From: Rhodobacteraceae bacterium UBA6236
Lineage (GTDB): Bacteria > Pseudomonadota > Alphaproteobacteria > Rhodobacterales > Rhodobacteraceae
DNA: 16,008 bases
Assembly: GCA_002440945.1 (NCBI GenBank)
Contig: DJWG01000071.1
Location: 35,851-51,858 of the forward strand
Direction: 5' to 3'
The notes below the pieces were generated by a model. That model ran no database searches, had not been told where the DNA came from, and was given only the letters and a program-made list of their open reading frames with translations. Each line of letters begins with the position of its first letter. Position 1 is the first letter of the stretch. Both the position numbers and the translations under genes were made by a program. This document shows positions 7,423-14,895 of the stretch, one piece after another.

Positions 7423-8129
7423 TGATGTCCAGCAAAATCGCGCTGTCCGCAGTTGTTTCGGGTTACGGTCGCGTCCGGATCGTCAATGGAGTTTCTGCCG
7501 AAGTGGCCGCAGGTGAGATTGTCGCAGTGATCGGACGAAATGGCGTCGGCAAGACCACGCTAATGAAAACGCTGATAGGCGAGGTACCAGTCAAGAGCGG
7601 AGAGGTGCGCTTTAACGGCCGTGACATCGGTGGCCTGACCACACCGCGGCGCGCCCGTCTCGGTATCGGTTATGTTCCGCAGGGCAGGGGGATATTCGGT
7701 CGGCTATCGGTTGCCGCAAATCTTGGTCTGGGGGTCGGCGTCGGGGATGCATCTAGGCCCAATTTCGATCGTGTCTTCGATTTTTTCCCTATCTTGGAAA
7801 AGCGCCTTCAGCAGCCCGCCGGATCCATGAGCGGCGGTGAGCAACAGCAGTTGGCTATCGCCAGAATTCTGGTTGGCAGTCCTCAGCTCATGCTTCTTGA
7901 TGAACCGTCCGAAGGGATCCAGCCATCGATCGTGCAGGAAATTGGGCGCACTATCCGCCGCCTACGGGACCAGCAAGGCCTTACCATCATGATCGTGGAG
8001 CAGAACCTGAGCCTGATCCAGGCGGTTGCGGACCGTTGTCTTGTTATGGACAGGGGGCGCATCATCGCGGAGGTCCGGCCCGACGCCCTCAACGACCCAG
8101 CACTAGCAAAGGAATATTTGGCGATCTGA
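7419..8129 (+). CDS. urtE: ABC importer ATPase, UrtE/LivF type
   Basis: 236 residues, the second ATPase subunit. Walker A is GRNGVGKTT (near residues 39-47), the Q-loop is in YVPQGRGIF, the signature is MSGGEQQQLAIA, and Walker B runs into LLDEPSEGIQPSIV. GRNGVGKTT, YVPQGR-x-IF and DEPSEGIQPSI are the words that set UrtE-type ATPases apart from ordinary LivF. Together with the UrtD- and UrtC-like features this is the best sequence evidence that the importer belongs to the urea/amide branch. Three ATG codons in a row (7419, 7422, 7425) make the exact start uncertain by two residues; the first overlaps the previous stop by four bases. It is the last gene of the importer operon. Confidence 0.88.
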   Translation: MMMSSKIALSAVVSGYGRVRIVNGVSAEVAAGEIVAVIGRNGVGKTTLMKTLIGEVPVKSGEVRFNGRDIGGLTTPRRARLGIGYVPQGRGIFGRLSVAANLGLGVGVGDASRPNFDRVFDFFPILEKRLQQPAGSMSGGEQQQLAIARILVGSPQLMLLDEPSEGIQPSIVQEIGRTIRRLRDQQGLTIMIVEQNLSLIQAVADRCLVMDRGRIIAEVRPDALNDPALAKEYLAI

Positions 8130-8176
8130 TGCCGCGACGCAACGCCTTCCCCAACGTGGTGTCTAGTCGAAGCTAG

Positions 8177-8208
8177 TGTCTGCTGGCGCGGTGAAGCATT
8201 CAGACACC
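8177..8208. other. Inverted repeat in the convergent gap after the importer operon
   Basis: GTGTCTG at 8177-8183 is repeated in inverted form as CAGACAC at 8202-8208, giving a 7-base stem with an 18-base loop between the converging importer operon and the luxR-type gene. There is no T-run on either side, so it is at best a weak or factor-dependent terminator, or a chance repeat. Confidence 0.25.
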
Positions 8209-8306
8209 TTAGTAAGCTCAGGCTCTGCAGTAAACGGACATGGCTTACTTGCGTTGCGAATGAAAATTCATCGGCAAAGGCGGACTTAAATGGACAGCTG
8301 TGTCGG

Positions 8307-9146
8307 TCACACCAGCCCCAGATTGATCGCCGTGGCGACGGCTTGGGCGCGATTGGTTGCGTCAAGCTTGGTGATGGCATTCTTGATGTGCAAGCGCACC
8401 GTTTCGACAGACCGGTCGATGATCTGTGCGATCTCTCCCGATGTCTTGCCGGCTGAGGCCCATTTCAGGCATTCCTTCTCACGCGGAGTGAGGACGCGCG
8501 GCAGTTCAGTCGGAATCTGGCTCTCTAGACTACGTTCGTGCAGTCCGCGGGTAAAAGCGTGCATAAGACGAAAAAGCGGCTCTTCCGTCGTTTGGCGCTG
8601 CTTTGCCCATCCGCCGCAACTTTTGTCGCATATCGCGCTCATGACCGCGAACTTACCGAAGGGAAGGTGAACCGGCACTGTGATGCCGTTTGTAAGGCCA
8701 AAATCTTCCAGATACTGAAAGGCCTGTCGCTGATGTGTGGATATGTCCGAACGTTTCTGGACTGTACGCCAGTCGATGGGCAGCGTGGTTTCAAAACAAG
8801 CTCGATAGTAAGGATCGATCCGCATGAACTGCGCCCATCCCTCGTCGAAGCCGGTAGGGAAATTGCGCACGTTCAACTTTAGCGGTAGCCAGTCCCCGTT
8901 CGGAAGGCGGGGCATGGCTGGGATATATCCATAGAGAACTTGGGTAAATCCCAAGCTCAAAGTGGTATCGGTCAGGATGTCGAGGGCGGCGTCAAAGCTG
9001 TCGGTTTCGACAACGCGGCTTCGAATATCAGCATATGGAATTTCAACGATTACGTCCAATGCGAGCCTCATTTCCTGGATGTGACAAGCCGTACGAGATG
9101 GTCTTGTTATCTTAACTGCGGCACCCCCGTCATCAAAATGAAACAT
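8307..9146 (-). CDS. LuxR-family transcriptional regulator with autoinducer-binding-like domain
   Basis: 279 residues in two domains. Residues about 45-190 resemble the acyl-homoserine-lactone-binding domain: FP near 96, Trp104, AspPro 111-112, Trp126 and Gly154 fall at the usual landmarks. Residues 219-276 are a typical LuxR/GerE helix-turn-helix (LTPREKECLKWASAGKTSGEIA and VETVRLHIKNAITKL). No synthase of the LuxI type is in the window, so this is a LuxR solo as far as can be seen. In my alignment by eye the TraR Trp57/Tyr61 pair is replaced by Phe100/Trp104 with two residues missing, so the ligand may not be a standard lactone. ATG 9146 has a GAGG seven bases upstream; ATG 9071 (254 residues) would give a more usual LuxR length. 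Its place between the importer and urease operons suggests it controls one or both. Confidence 0.85.
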   Translation of the reverse strand: MFHFDDGGAAVKITRPSRTACHIQEMRLALDVIVEIPYADIRSRVVETDSFDAALDILTDTTLSLGFTQVLYGYIPAMPRLPNGDWLPLKLNVRNFPTGFDEGWAQFMRIDPYYRACFETTLPIDWRTVQKRSDISTHQRQAFQYLEDFGLTNGITVPVHLPFGKFAVMSAICDKSCGGWAKQRQTTEEPLFRLMHAFTRGLHERSLESQIPTELPRVLTPREKECLKWASAGKTSGEIAQIIDRSVETVRLHIKNAITKLDATNRAQAVATAINLGLV

Positions 9147-9506
9147 CCGGAAACCTCAATAAAATATGGATGATCCTACATTTTGTGCATCCGTACGACC
9201 GATGAGGCACCATCGGGGTGCCGGGATGGGCAATTACTTGTATGAGATGATTTCCAGCGAGAATCAGCTGAATCCGAACGATTTTCTTTACGGAGGATGT
9301 AGCCCTGTGGCCCCCCTACCAATAGCCACAGAGGCTGGCGTAAGGGTGGACCCAGAAGCGGTCCGATGTCGCGCCGTGTTCTCAGATGCGAGGTGTTGGC
9401 GGGGCTAGAAGTGACAACGCTTGACCATCGCCTAGTTTGGCGGGCCCTCTTCGGCCTCATGGCATTAGTTCTTCGACGGACCCGTATGGTATGCGCCCGG
9501 CGCCTG
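9147..9506. other. Gap between the luxR-type gene start and the ureD stop
   Basis: 360 bases holding the promoter region of the luxR-type gene and the 3' end of the urease transcript. An open frame on the + strand (9166-9408) has no ribosome site or recognisable sequence, and I do not call it. Just upstream of the regulator is an AT-rich stretch (CATATTTTATT on the - strand, about 9157-9167) that could be a -10 region, and a perfect palindrome lies at 9206-9222. I see no strong intrinsic terminator for the urease operon. Confidence 0.4.
9206..9222. promoter_or_regulatory. Candidate operator: GGCACC-N5-GGTGCC palindrome upstream of the luxR-type gene
   Basis: A perfect inverted repeat of 6-base arms around 5 bases, ending about 60 bases upstream of the regulator's ATG at 9146. 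Its size and dyad symmetry fit a binding site for a dimeric regulator, and the simplest reading is autoregulation by the LuxR-type protein. There is no T-run after it, so it is unlikely to be a terminator. Only one copy was found in this window. Confidence 0.35.
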
Positions 9507-10373
9507 TCAGCACTTGCGTATCAAGCGCGCTGGCTTGCCGGCAAGCGCAGGTCGGACATGCTTCCAGACCTCATGGATCGCTTCATGGCACATCCACGTC
9601 TCACCCGCGAGGATCCGGCAACTCACCAATCTGCCTTGCCTGCTGGCACCTGCTTTCACGCCTTCAATGCCATAAAGGGTCTGCTCGATCTGATCCTCAA
9701 TGCCCTCTGGAAGGTCGCCCCAGATGATGACAGTCGCCTGATGGCGGGCACCGTCCCACATGCGTGCAAGAGCCGCGACTTCGTCCGGCTGCGTCGCAAC
9801 CTGCCGGTCGATAACCAGCGGGGCGCCGTCGAGGTTGACTACGAACTCTGAGTCCAGCGTATGGAAATCAAAGGCTTCGCCGCTCCGGCCGTAATGGATG
9901 CGGCCTGCCGAGATCATGTCCGTGGCGAAAAGGTATGAATCCTCTGCAATGTCGATCTGGGTCCGGCGGAGAACTCGCGATCCAGCGAAGGGGATGGCTT
10001 CGTCAGGGCAGTACTCAAGTAGTGCACCTGCGCCAACTGTGATGTTGATATGCTCGGCCGAGGTCTCGCCCAAAGGGCATTTGTAGAACTTGCTGGCGGC
10101 GGTGGTCGTGATCAACGCCCGGCTGCCGGGATCCAGGGTGGCATGCAGATGGGCGGTATCGCCTTCGACAAAGCCTCCCCCGCTGTTGATTAGCAACAGA
10201 AAAGGCTGATCGTCGTTGTCTTGGTAATGAGTTCCCTGCCACTGATAGGGGATGCGCCAGCTGCTGGGGTCGATTTCGGTTCTTCCGTTGCGCAGACGGA
10301 TTGCCAAGTTCATCAGGGCATGTTTTCCGATAGCCCAGTCGGGATCGGGAAGCACCCGCGGATGTCCGGTCAT
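9507..10373 (-). CDS. ureD: UreD, urease accessory protein
   Basis: 288 residues. UreD (UreH) is the scaffold that binds apo-urease and recruits UreF and UreG for nickel insertion. It is recognised from LLINSGGGFVEGD (the family's Pro-Gly-Gly/Gly-Gly-Asp region), LITTTAASKFYKCP (usually TTPGATKFYRS) and LLEYCPDEAIPFAGS (usually LEW-x-PQE-x-I-x-F). The protein is rather divergent at these motifs, in line with the divergent structural subunits of this operon. It starts one base after the ureG stop and is the last gene of the operon; in many urease clusters ureD is first, so this order is a useful character. The first 20 residues before MNLAIRLRNG have no obvious counterpart, so a later start is possible. 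Confidence 0.9.
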   Translation of the reverse strand: MTGHPRVLPDPDWAIGKHALMNLAIRLRNGRTEIDPSSWRIPYQWQGTHYQDNDDQPFLLLINSGGGFVEGDTAHLHATLDPGSRALITTTAASKFYKCPLGETSAEHINITVGAGALLEYCPDEAIPFAGSRVLRRTQIDIAEDSYLFATDMISAGRIHYGRSGEAFDFHTLDSEFVVNLDGAPLVIDRQVATQPDEVAALARMWDGARHQATVIIWGDLPEGIEDQIEQTLYGIEGVKAGASRQGRLVSCRILAGETWMCHEAIHEVWKHVRPALAGKPARLIRKC

Positions 10374-10374
10374 G

Positions 10375-10989
10375 TCAGGTGGTCTCCATCATCATTACGT
10401 CGCGTTTCAGCCAAGAAATGATTTCGGGCAGGCCGACGCCCTTTTTCATGTTCCCGAACACCACAGGCAGGTCACCACGCATTCGCGTGGCATCTCGCGC
10501 CATCATGCTGAGGTCGGCATCGACATATTGGGCGATGTCGATCTTGTTGATGAGAAGCAGTGGCGAACGGGTGATGCCGGGCCCGCCCTTGCGCGGGATT
10601 TTGTCGCCTTCACCGACGTCGATAACGAAGATGTGGCTGTCGGCAAGTTCGGGGCTGAAAGTTGCTGTCAGATTGTCACCCCCACTTTCAATAAAGATCA
10701 GGTCGAGGTCGGGGTACCGCCTCGTTAGATCATCGACCGCGACCAGGTTCATCGAGACATCCTCGCGGATTGCTGTGTGGGGGCAGCCGCCCGTCTCGAC
10801 CGCAACGATGCGTTGGGGGTCAATCGCACCCGAGCGGGTTACGAAATCTGCATCCTCGCGGGTGTAAATGTCGTTGGTAATGGCAGCGACGGAATAGTTC
10901 GGACCCAGCGTACGAAGAAGTTGCACAAGCAGATGAGTCTTGCCGGATCCCACCGGGCCACAGATTCCAATACGAAGCGGTTTTCGCAT
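10375..10989 (-). CDS. ureG: UreG, urease accessory GTPase
   Basis: 204 residues, the normal length. UreG is the SIMIBI-class GTPase that carries nickel and drives metallation of urease through GTP hydrolysis. All motifs are intact: P-loop GPVGSGKT at residues 10-17, [12 protein letters not shown], the nickel-binding Cys-Pro-His in [30 protein letters not shown], and the guanine-specificity NKID. I chose ATG 10989, seven bases after a GGGAG ribosome site; the frame stays open to 11094, but that stretch overlaps ureF and has no homology-like content. Only 22 bases separate it from ureF. This is the best conserved accessory protein of the cluster. Confidence 0.95.
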   Translation of the reverse strand: MRKPLRIGICGPVGSGKTHLLVQLLRTLGPNYSVAAITNDIYTREDADFVTRSGAIDPQRIVAVETGGCPHTAIREDVSMNLVAVDDLTRRYPDLDLIFIESGGDNLTATFSPELADSHIFVIDVGEGDKIPRKGGPGITRSPLLLINKIDIAQYVDADLSMMARDATRMRGDLPVVFGNMKKGVGLPEIISWLKRDVMMMETT

Positions 10990-11011
10990 TTCAGATCTCC
11001 CAGGGGTTTTC

Positions 11012-11734
11012 TCAGGACATACACAGCCGCGAAGGCAGCCGTTCGTGTCGCATCGATGCGACATCCAGAGCGGAATTAAGTGTGGACATGCCATTCAGCG
11101 GACGTGTGCGAGCGATCTCGGAGCATTCCAAGATCAGCGGTGCTGCTGCAGCGATGATGCGCTGCAAGTCTGACTGACCGATGGGCAAGAGCCGCCCGAG
11201 AACCGCAGCAAGGCCTGAAAAGCTGCCGTACAGATAGGTTTCGACAGTCTGCGTCTCGCTCCAGCCCATTCCCGCGCAGGCGACTCCATAGACAACTGCG
11301 TGGTGCGGCCTCTGACCGTGCGCATCCATGATGACGGCCAAGCGTTGTGTCACTTCCAGTCTGAAAATGTCGCGAAATGCCGCCATGAATGCCGCCCCGC
11401 TTTTGGCTGAAGCTTGGCGCGCCTCGCGGCTCAGCTTCAGCGCTTCGACAGTTCGGTTGAGCTTGGCGATACCGGCCATCTCAGTATAGAGCGCCGCGCG
11501 AAAGGCGTGAGCAACAGCTACGGCATCCGCCGTCGCTACCGTGAAGCGTAACCAGTCGCGCAGCCGGATCTCCGCATCTTCGGGCGTTGCGATGGTCCGG
11601 TCCGCCAGCCAACATTCGAAGCCATATGAGTGGCTGAAAGACCCGGTAGGAAACGCCGAACTGGTTACCTGAAGGATGCTCAGGAACGGATCGCAACCAT
11701 TGTTGGATGGTACCGCCAGTCTCGCCGGGATCAT
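11012..11734 (-). CDS. ureF: UreF, urease accessory protein
   Basis: 240 residues, predicted all-helical. UreF bridges UreD and UreG in the urease activation complex and gates GTP-dependent nickel delivery. The N-terminal motif [16 protein letters not shown] (about residues 25-40) corresponds to the family's LP-x-GGF-x-x-S-x-GLE, and [23 protein letters not shown] near residues 148-170 matches the conserved central helix region. The protein ends in a basic tail ([13 protein letters not shown]). Its ATG overlaps the ureE stop by four bases (ATGA), suggesting coupled translation; ureG follows 22 bases later. Confidence 0.92.
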   Translation of the reverse strand: MIPARLAVPSNNGCDPFLSILQVTSSAFPTGSFSHSYGFECWLADRTIATPEDAEIRLRDWLRFTVATADAVAVAHAFRAALYTEMAGIAKLNRTVEALKLSREARQASAKSGAAFMAAFRDIFRLEVTQRLAVIMDAHGQRPHHAVVYGVACAGMGWSETQTVETYLYGSFSGLAAVLGRLLPIGQSDLQRIIAAAAPLILECSEIARTRPLNGMSTLNSALDVASMRHERLPSRLCMS

Positions 11735-12297
11735 TTGGCTTCCCCTATCCCGTCTGCTGCACTGTCGTGCCCGTGGGGGTGAGTATGAGTGTGTGGGTCA
11801 TGTTGGCGCCCGTGCCCCTGCGCCTGTCCGTGGTCATGCGCGTGAACGTGGTGCCCGTGTGCCGCGCCGAACCTGCGACCTATGAAGGCCCGCCGTTCTA
11901 ACCGGAAGGGAATACCGAGTTGTCTCAGTTGGGACACTACCATCTGATCGACCGGCGTCAGGACACCATTTTCCAGAAAGCGGGCGGGTCGATGCAGGTT
12001 TCCCAACTGATAACAGGCGGCGGCCCACAGGACGGGATCGCTCCCAGGTTCGAGGAGGATTAGTTCTTCCTCAGCTACGGTGACCGCAATCGCCCAGGTT
12101 CGATCGTAGTAAAGAACTTCGCCGTCCTGCAACTCGGTCCCCCTTGGCATGGAGACGCGAACTTCGCGCCCCGCGATTGTCTTGGCCTTGAAATGGCCGC
12201 TGGCTCTTTGTTCGGACGTCAGGACCAGAGGGTCGATCCCGAAATGGGGATCTAGGTTGGCGGTCGTGCCGACGACACGGGATATGATTTCTGCCAT
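11731..12297 (-). CDS. ureE: UreE, urease nickel metallochaperone with histidine-rich tail
   Basis: 188 residues. UreE delivers nickel to the UreG-UreF-UreD-apourease complex. The N-terminal peptide-binding part (about 1-75) is followed by the metal-binding domain with CYQLGNLHRPARF, where His102 corresponds to the essential histidine of LGNRH in other UreE proteins. The C-terminus (residues 147-177) has 13 histidines in 31 residues, a nickel-binding tail as in Klebsiella UreE but absent from many homologues. It starts six bases after the ureC stop, and its stop overlaps ureF. The histidine-rich tail plus the downstream nickel permease gene suggests nickel supply is limiting for this host. 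Confidence 0.94.
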   Translation of the reverse strand: MAEIISRVVGTTANLDPHFGIDPLVLTSEQRASGHFKAKTIAGREVRVSMPRGTELQDGEVLYYDRTWAIAVTVAEEELILLEPGSDPVLWAAACYQLGNLHRPARFLENGVLTPVDQMVVSQLRQLGIPFRLERRAFIGRRFGAAHGHHVHAHDHGQAQGHGRQHDPHTHTHPHGHDSAADGIGEAK

Positions 12298-12303
12298 TCT
12301 GAC

Positions 12304-14016
12304 CTACCTGAAATAGAACAGTTGGGTCAGAGGCAGGGTCTTGGCCGGTTTGACAGTCGCGCGACGACCATCCACATAGACGTTATAGGTTTCGGGGTCG
12401 ATGTCGACCTGCGGCATGGAGTTGTTCAGATACATGTCGCGCTTCGAAATCGTGCGGGTGCGTCGGACCGGCATGAGGGTCTGATGGCTGCGGAGCCGGC
12501 CAGCCAAACCCGCATCGATTGCGGCCTGCGTCACAAAGGAGTAGCTTAGCCTTGCAGGGTTCGCACCCAGGGAACCGTATTGCGGCCGGTACTTGAGCGG
12601 CTGACCGGTCATCAGTGATCCTGCAGGATCGCCCATGGCGCCATGTGTGATGAAACCGCCCTTTACGGTAACTTCGGGCTTGGCGATGAAGAACTTCGGC
12701 TTCCAGAAAACCAGATCCGCCAGCTTGCCCGGCGCGATGGACCCGACATAGCCGTCGACCCCAAACGTGATTGCGGGGTTAATGGTTACTTTGGACAGGT
12801 AACGCCGAATGCGGAAATTGTCGTTTCCGGCACTGTCTTCAGAAAGCTTGCCGAAGCGCTGCTTGTTCACCGCGGCCAACTGAAAGGCTCGCTGTGCACT
12901 TTCCGCGGCTCGGCCGACGCCTTGGCTGTCGGACCCGATCATCGCGATTGCGCCGAGGTCATGCAGCACATCCTCTGCGCGCATGGTTTCTGCCCGGGCG
13001 CGCCCTTGGATGAACGCCATGTCGGTGGGGACGTTCTTGTTGAGGTTATGACATGTAATGAGCATGTCGATCTCTTCGTCATATGTATTGATCGAGAACG
13101 GGTTGGTGGGATTGGTCGAACTCGGCAGGCAGTTCGGCTCCATCACGCAACGCATGATGTCGGGGGCGTTGCCACCGCCTGCGCCTTCTGCGTGATAGAT
13201 GTGCATCACACGACCATTGATCGCGGCCATCGTGTCCTCATAATAGCCAGTCTCATTAAGTGTGTCCGCATGGACCTGAACCTGGAAGTCGAACTCGTCG
13301 GCAAGGTTCATGCACATGTCGATTGCCGCGGGCGAGGAGGACCAGTCCTCGTGGATCTTGAGTCCGGTAGCGCCACCCAAAACGATCTGTTCTTCAAGTG
13401 CGCCGCGGCTGGCGGCATTGCCTTTGCCGAAGTTTCCGAAGTTCAACGGAATATCCGCCATCGCTTCGAGCATCCTGTGCAAGTTGAACACTCCCGGACA
13501 TTCGATACCCACGGTCTTGGGCCCGGAGCCGCCGCCGATCACCGTAGTGAAGCCAGCGTTCTGATATTCGAAGAGCTGCTGGACGGAGTCGAAATGAGGA
13601 TGAATGTCGATGAAACCAGGCGTGACTATCATACCTTCGACAGAGAGGATGTCAGTGCCAGGGGCAACGATCAGGCCGGGCGTGATATTCATCGTATCGG
13701 GGTTGCCGGCTTTGCCGACGCCGACGATCATTCCGTCCTTGATGCCAATGTCGCCTTTAACGATGCCCAAGACCGGGTCGATAATCACTGCATTGGTCAC
13801 AACAAGGTCGAGCGCGCCGTCCCGGGCTTTCCATTTCGACGCCTGCCCCATCCCATCACGGATGGTCTTCCCGCCACCGAAGACGAGTTCATCGCCATAG
13901 GTGGTGTAATCATGTTCGATTTCAGCAACCAGACCGGTATCGGCCAAGTAAATTTTGTCGCCCTTGGTCGGGCCGTATTGCACGGCATACTCCGGCCGCG
14001 TGATCTTGATGCTCAT
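12304..14016 (-). CDS. ureC: UreC, urease catalytic alpha subunit
   Basis: 570 residues, the usual length; the catalytic subunit that hydrolyses urea to ammonia and carbamate at a di-nickel site. All metal ligands are present: His139 and His141 (DIHPHF), the lysine to be carbamylated Lys220 (GLKIHEDW), His249 (QVHADTLNE), His275 (IYHAEGAGGG) and Asp363 (GSDSQ). The substrate-binding His222 and the flap Cys322-His323 are also kept. Close neighbours deviate from the usual alpha subunit: HPH instead of HIH, HAD for HTD or HSD, HAEGAGGGNAPD for HTEGAGGGHAPD, and CHN for CHH in the flap. These look like clade differences rather than damage, and an active enzyme is expected. The start ATG 14016 begins the standard MSIKITRPEYA-like N-terminus, 41 bases after ureB. 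Confidence 0.97.
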   Translation of the reverse strand: MSIKITRPEYAVQYGPTKGDKIYLADTGLVAEIEHDYTTYGDELVFGGGKTIRDGMGQASKWKARDGALDLVVTNAVIIDPVLGIVKGDIGIKDGMIVGVGKAGNPDTMNITPGLIVAPGTDILSVEGMIVTPGFIDIHPHFDSVQQLFEYQNAGFTTVIGGGSGPKTVGIECPGVFNLHRMLEAMADIPLNFGNFGKGNAASRGALEEQIVLGGATGLKIHEDWSSSPAAIDMCMNLADEFDFQVQVHADTLNETGYYEDTMAAINGRVMHIYHAEGAGGGNAPDIMRCVMEPNCLPSSTNPTNPFSINTYDEEIDMLITCHNLNKNVPTDMAFIQGRARAETMRAEDVLHDLGAIAMIGSDSQGVGRAAESAQRAFQLAAVNKQRFGKLSEDSAGNDNFRIRRYLSKVTINPAITFGVDGYVGSIAPGKLADLVFWKPKFFIAKPEVTVKGGFITHGAMGDPAGSLMTGQPLKYRPQYGSLGANPARLSYSFVTQAAIDAGLAGRLRSHQTLMPVRRTRTISKRDMYLNNSMPQVDIDPETYNVYVDGRRATVKPAKTLPLTQLFYFR

Positions 14017-14057
14017 GGCTGTGTCCTGAAGTTCGTTGGGGCGGATGGGCTTGGTCG

Positions 14058-14564
14058 TCAGACTGCTTTCGCGTCGCCGGCGTGAACCGTGTCTGGCTTG
14101 TCGCGGACCTTGTAGCGCTCTCCCTCGAAGCAGTAGCCGTTGGATCGCAGGCGCTGGACCGCCTGTTCGCGGATGATGTCTGATCGCACGGTGCCGTTCG
14201 TCATATTGTTCATACCGAAGGCTACTTCGCGCCCGGCATAGGTCGTCAACTGGACCTTGCGGCTCTGACCAGGCTCGAAGCGGACCGCTGTACCCGAGGC
14301 AATGTCCAAGCGCATTCCGAAGGCTGCCTCGCGATCAAATGCCATCGCCCGATTGCATTCTGCGATATGGTAATGAGCGCCGATCTGAACTGGCCGGTCG
14401 CCGGTATTAACCAGCACAAGCTCGATGGTGCGTCGGCCGGTATTGATTTCAATGTCATCACTGGCAAACTCGATGAAACCGCATTTATCGGGCATGCCGA
14501 CATCAAAGGCTTCACTTGGGATGATAGATTTGGGGAGCGGCGGCGGAGTCCATTTCTTAGACAT
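14058..14564 (-). CDS. ureB: UreB, urease beta subunit, extended form
   Basis: 168 residues, against about 100-106 in the common beta subunit. The core (about residues 30-118) is a clear UreB: IEINTGRRTIELVLVNTGDRP, QIGAHYHIAECN, AFDREAAFGMRLDI and GTAVRFEPGQ. An N-terminal addition of about 25 residues (MSKKWTPPPLPK...) and a C-terminal addition of about 45 (from NNMTNG onward, with REQAVQRLRSNGY and a charged end) surround it. I recall a similarly long UreB (about 159 residues) in the second urease operon of Brucella, whose gene order ureABCEFGD is also the same; this was not checked. UreB has a structural role in the (alpha-beta-gamma)3 complex. The gene lies 19 bases after ureA. Confidence 0.94.
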   Translation of the reverse strand: MSKKWTPPPLPKSIIPSEAFDVGMPDKCGFIEFASDDIEINTGRRTIELVLVNTGDRPVQIGAHYHIAECNRAMAFDREAAFGMRLDIASGTAVRFEPGQSRKVQLTTYAGREVAFGMNNMTNGTVRSDIIREQAVQRLRSNGYCFEGERYKVRDKPDTVHAGDAKAV

Positions 14565-14583
14565 TTCTCTTTCCTCGCCTTCT

Positions 14584-14895
14584 TCAGTTTCGGATGGGAT
14601 TCATGATGGTGACGAGTTTGGTTCCGTCCGGGAACAAGGCCTCGACCTGAAGGATGGTTAGCATTTCAGCGACGCCGGTCATGACATTGTCGCGGCCTAG
14701 AATCGTCGCGCCATATTCCATCATGTCGGTAAGCATCGGGATCGATCCTTCGCGGGCCCGTTCCAGAATTTCATCCGAGATGACGGCTACGGCTTCGGGA
14801 TAATTGAGCTTCATCCCCTTTTCGAGCCTGCGGCGCGACATCTCTGCCGCCACCCAGATCTGCATTCGCTCTTCTTCACGAAGCGTGAGGTGCAT
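14584..14895 (-). CDS. ureA: UreA, urease gamma subunit
   Basis: 103 residues; typical UreA is 100. Recognised by LTLREEERM at the start, RRRLEKGMKLNYPEAVAVISD (the near-invariant Arg-Leu-x-x-Gly-x-Lys-Leu-Asn-Tyr-Pro-Glu-Ala), ILGRDNVMTGVAEM and VEALFPDGTKLVTIMNPI. It carries about two extra residues around EGSIPMLTDM. The frame is open upstream to 15072, but that stretch is non-conserved regulatory DNA; ATG 14895 begins the standard N-terminus and follows GAAAGG nine bases upstream. It is the first gene of the operon, so the gap to 15110 must hold the urease promoter. Confidence 0.95.
   Translation of the reverse strand: MHLTLREEERMQIWVAAEMSRRRLEKGMKLNYPEAVAVISDEILERAREGSIPMLTDMMEYGATILGRDNVMTGVAEMLTILQVEALFPDGTKLVTIMNPIRN

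Noticed and set aside
9366..9851. 161-codon open frame on the + strand across the end of ureD
   Set aside because: It overlaps the ureD coding region in antisense, and the free part has no ribosome site or recognisable motif.
10990..11094. Longer start for UreG
   Set aside because: It would overlap ureF and add residues unlike any UreG; ATG 10989 gives the standard length and has GGGAG upstream.
12643..14085. A 480-codon open frame on the + strand across ureC and its leader
   Set aside because: It lies opposite ureC, whose product is unmistakable; the frame is open because of the GC-rich codon bias of ureC, and its product has no family features.
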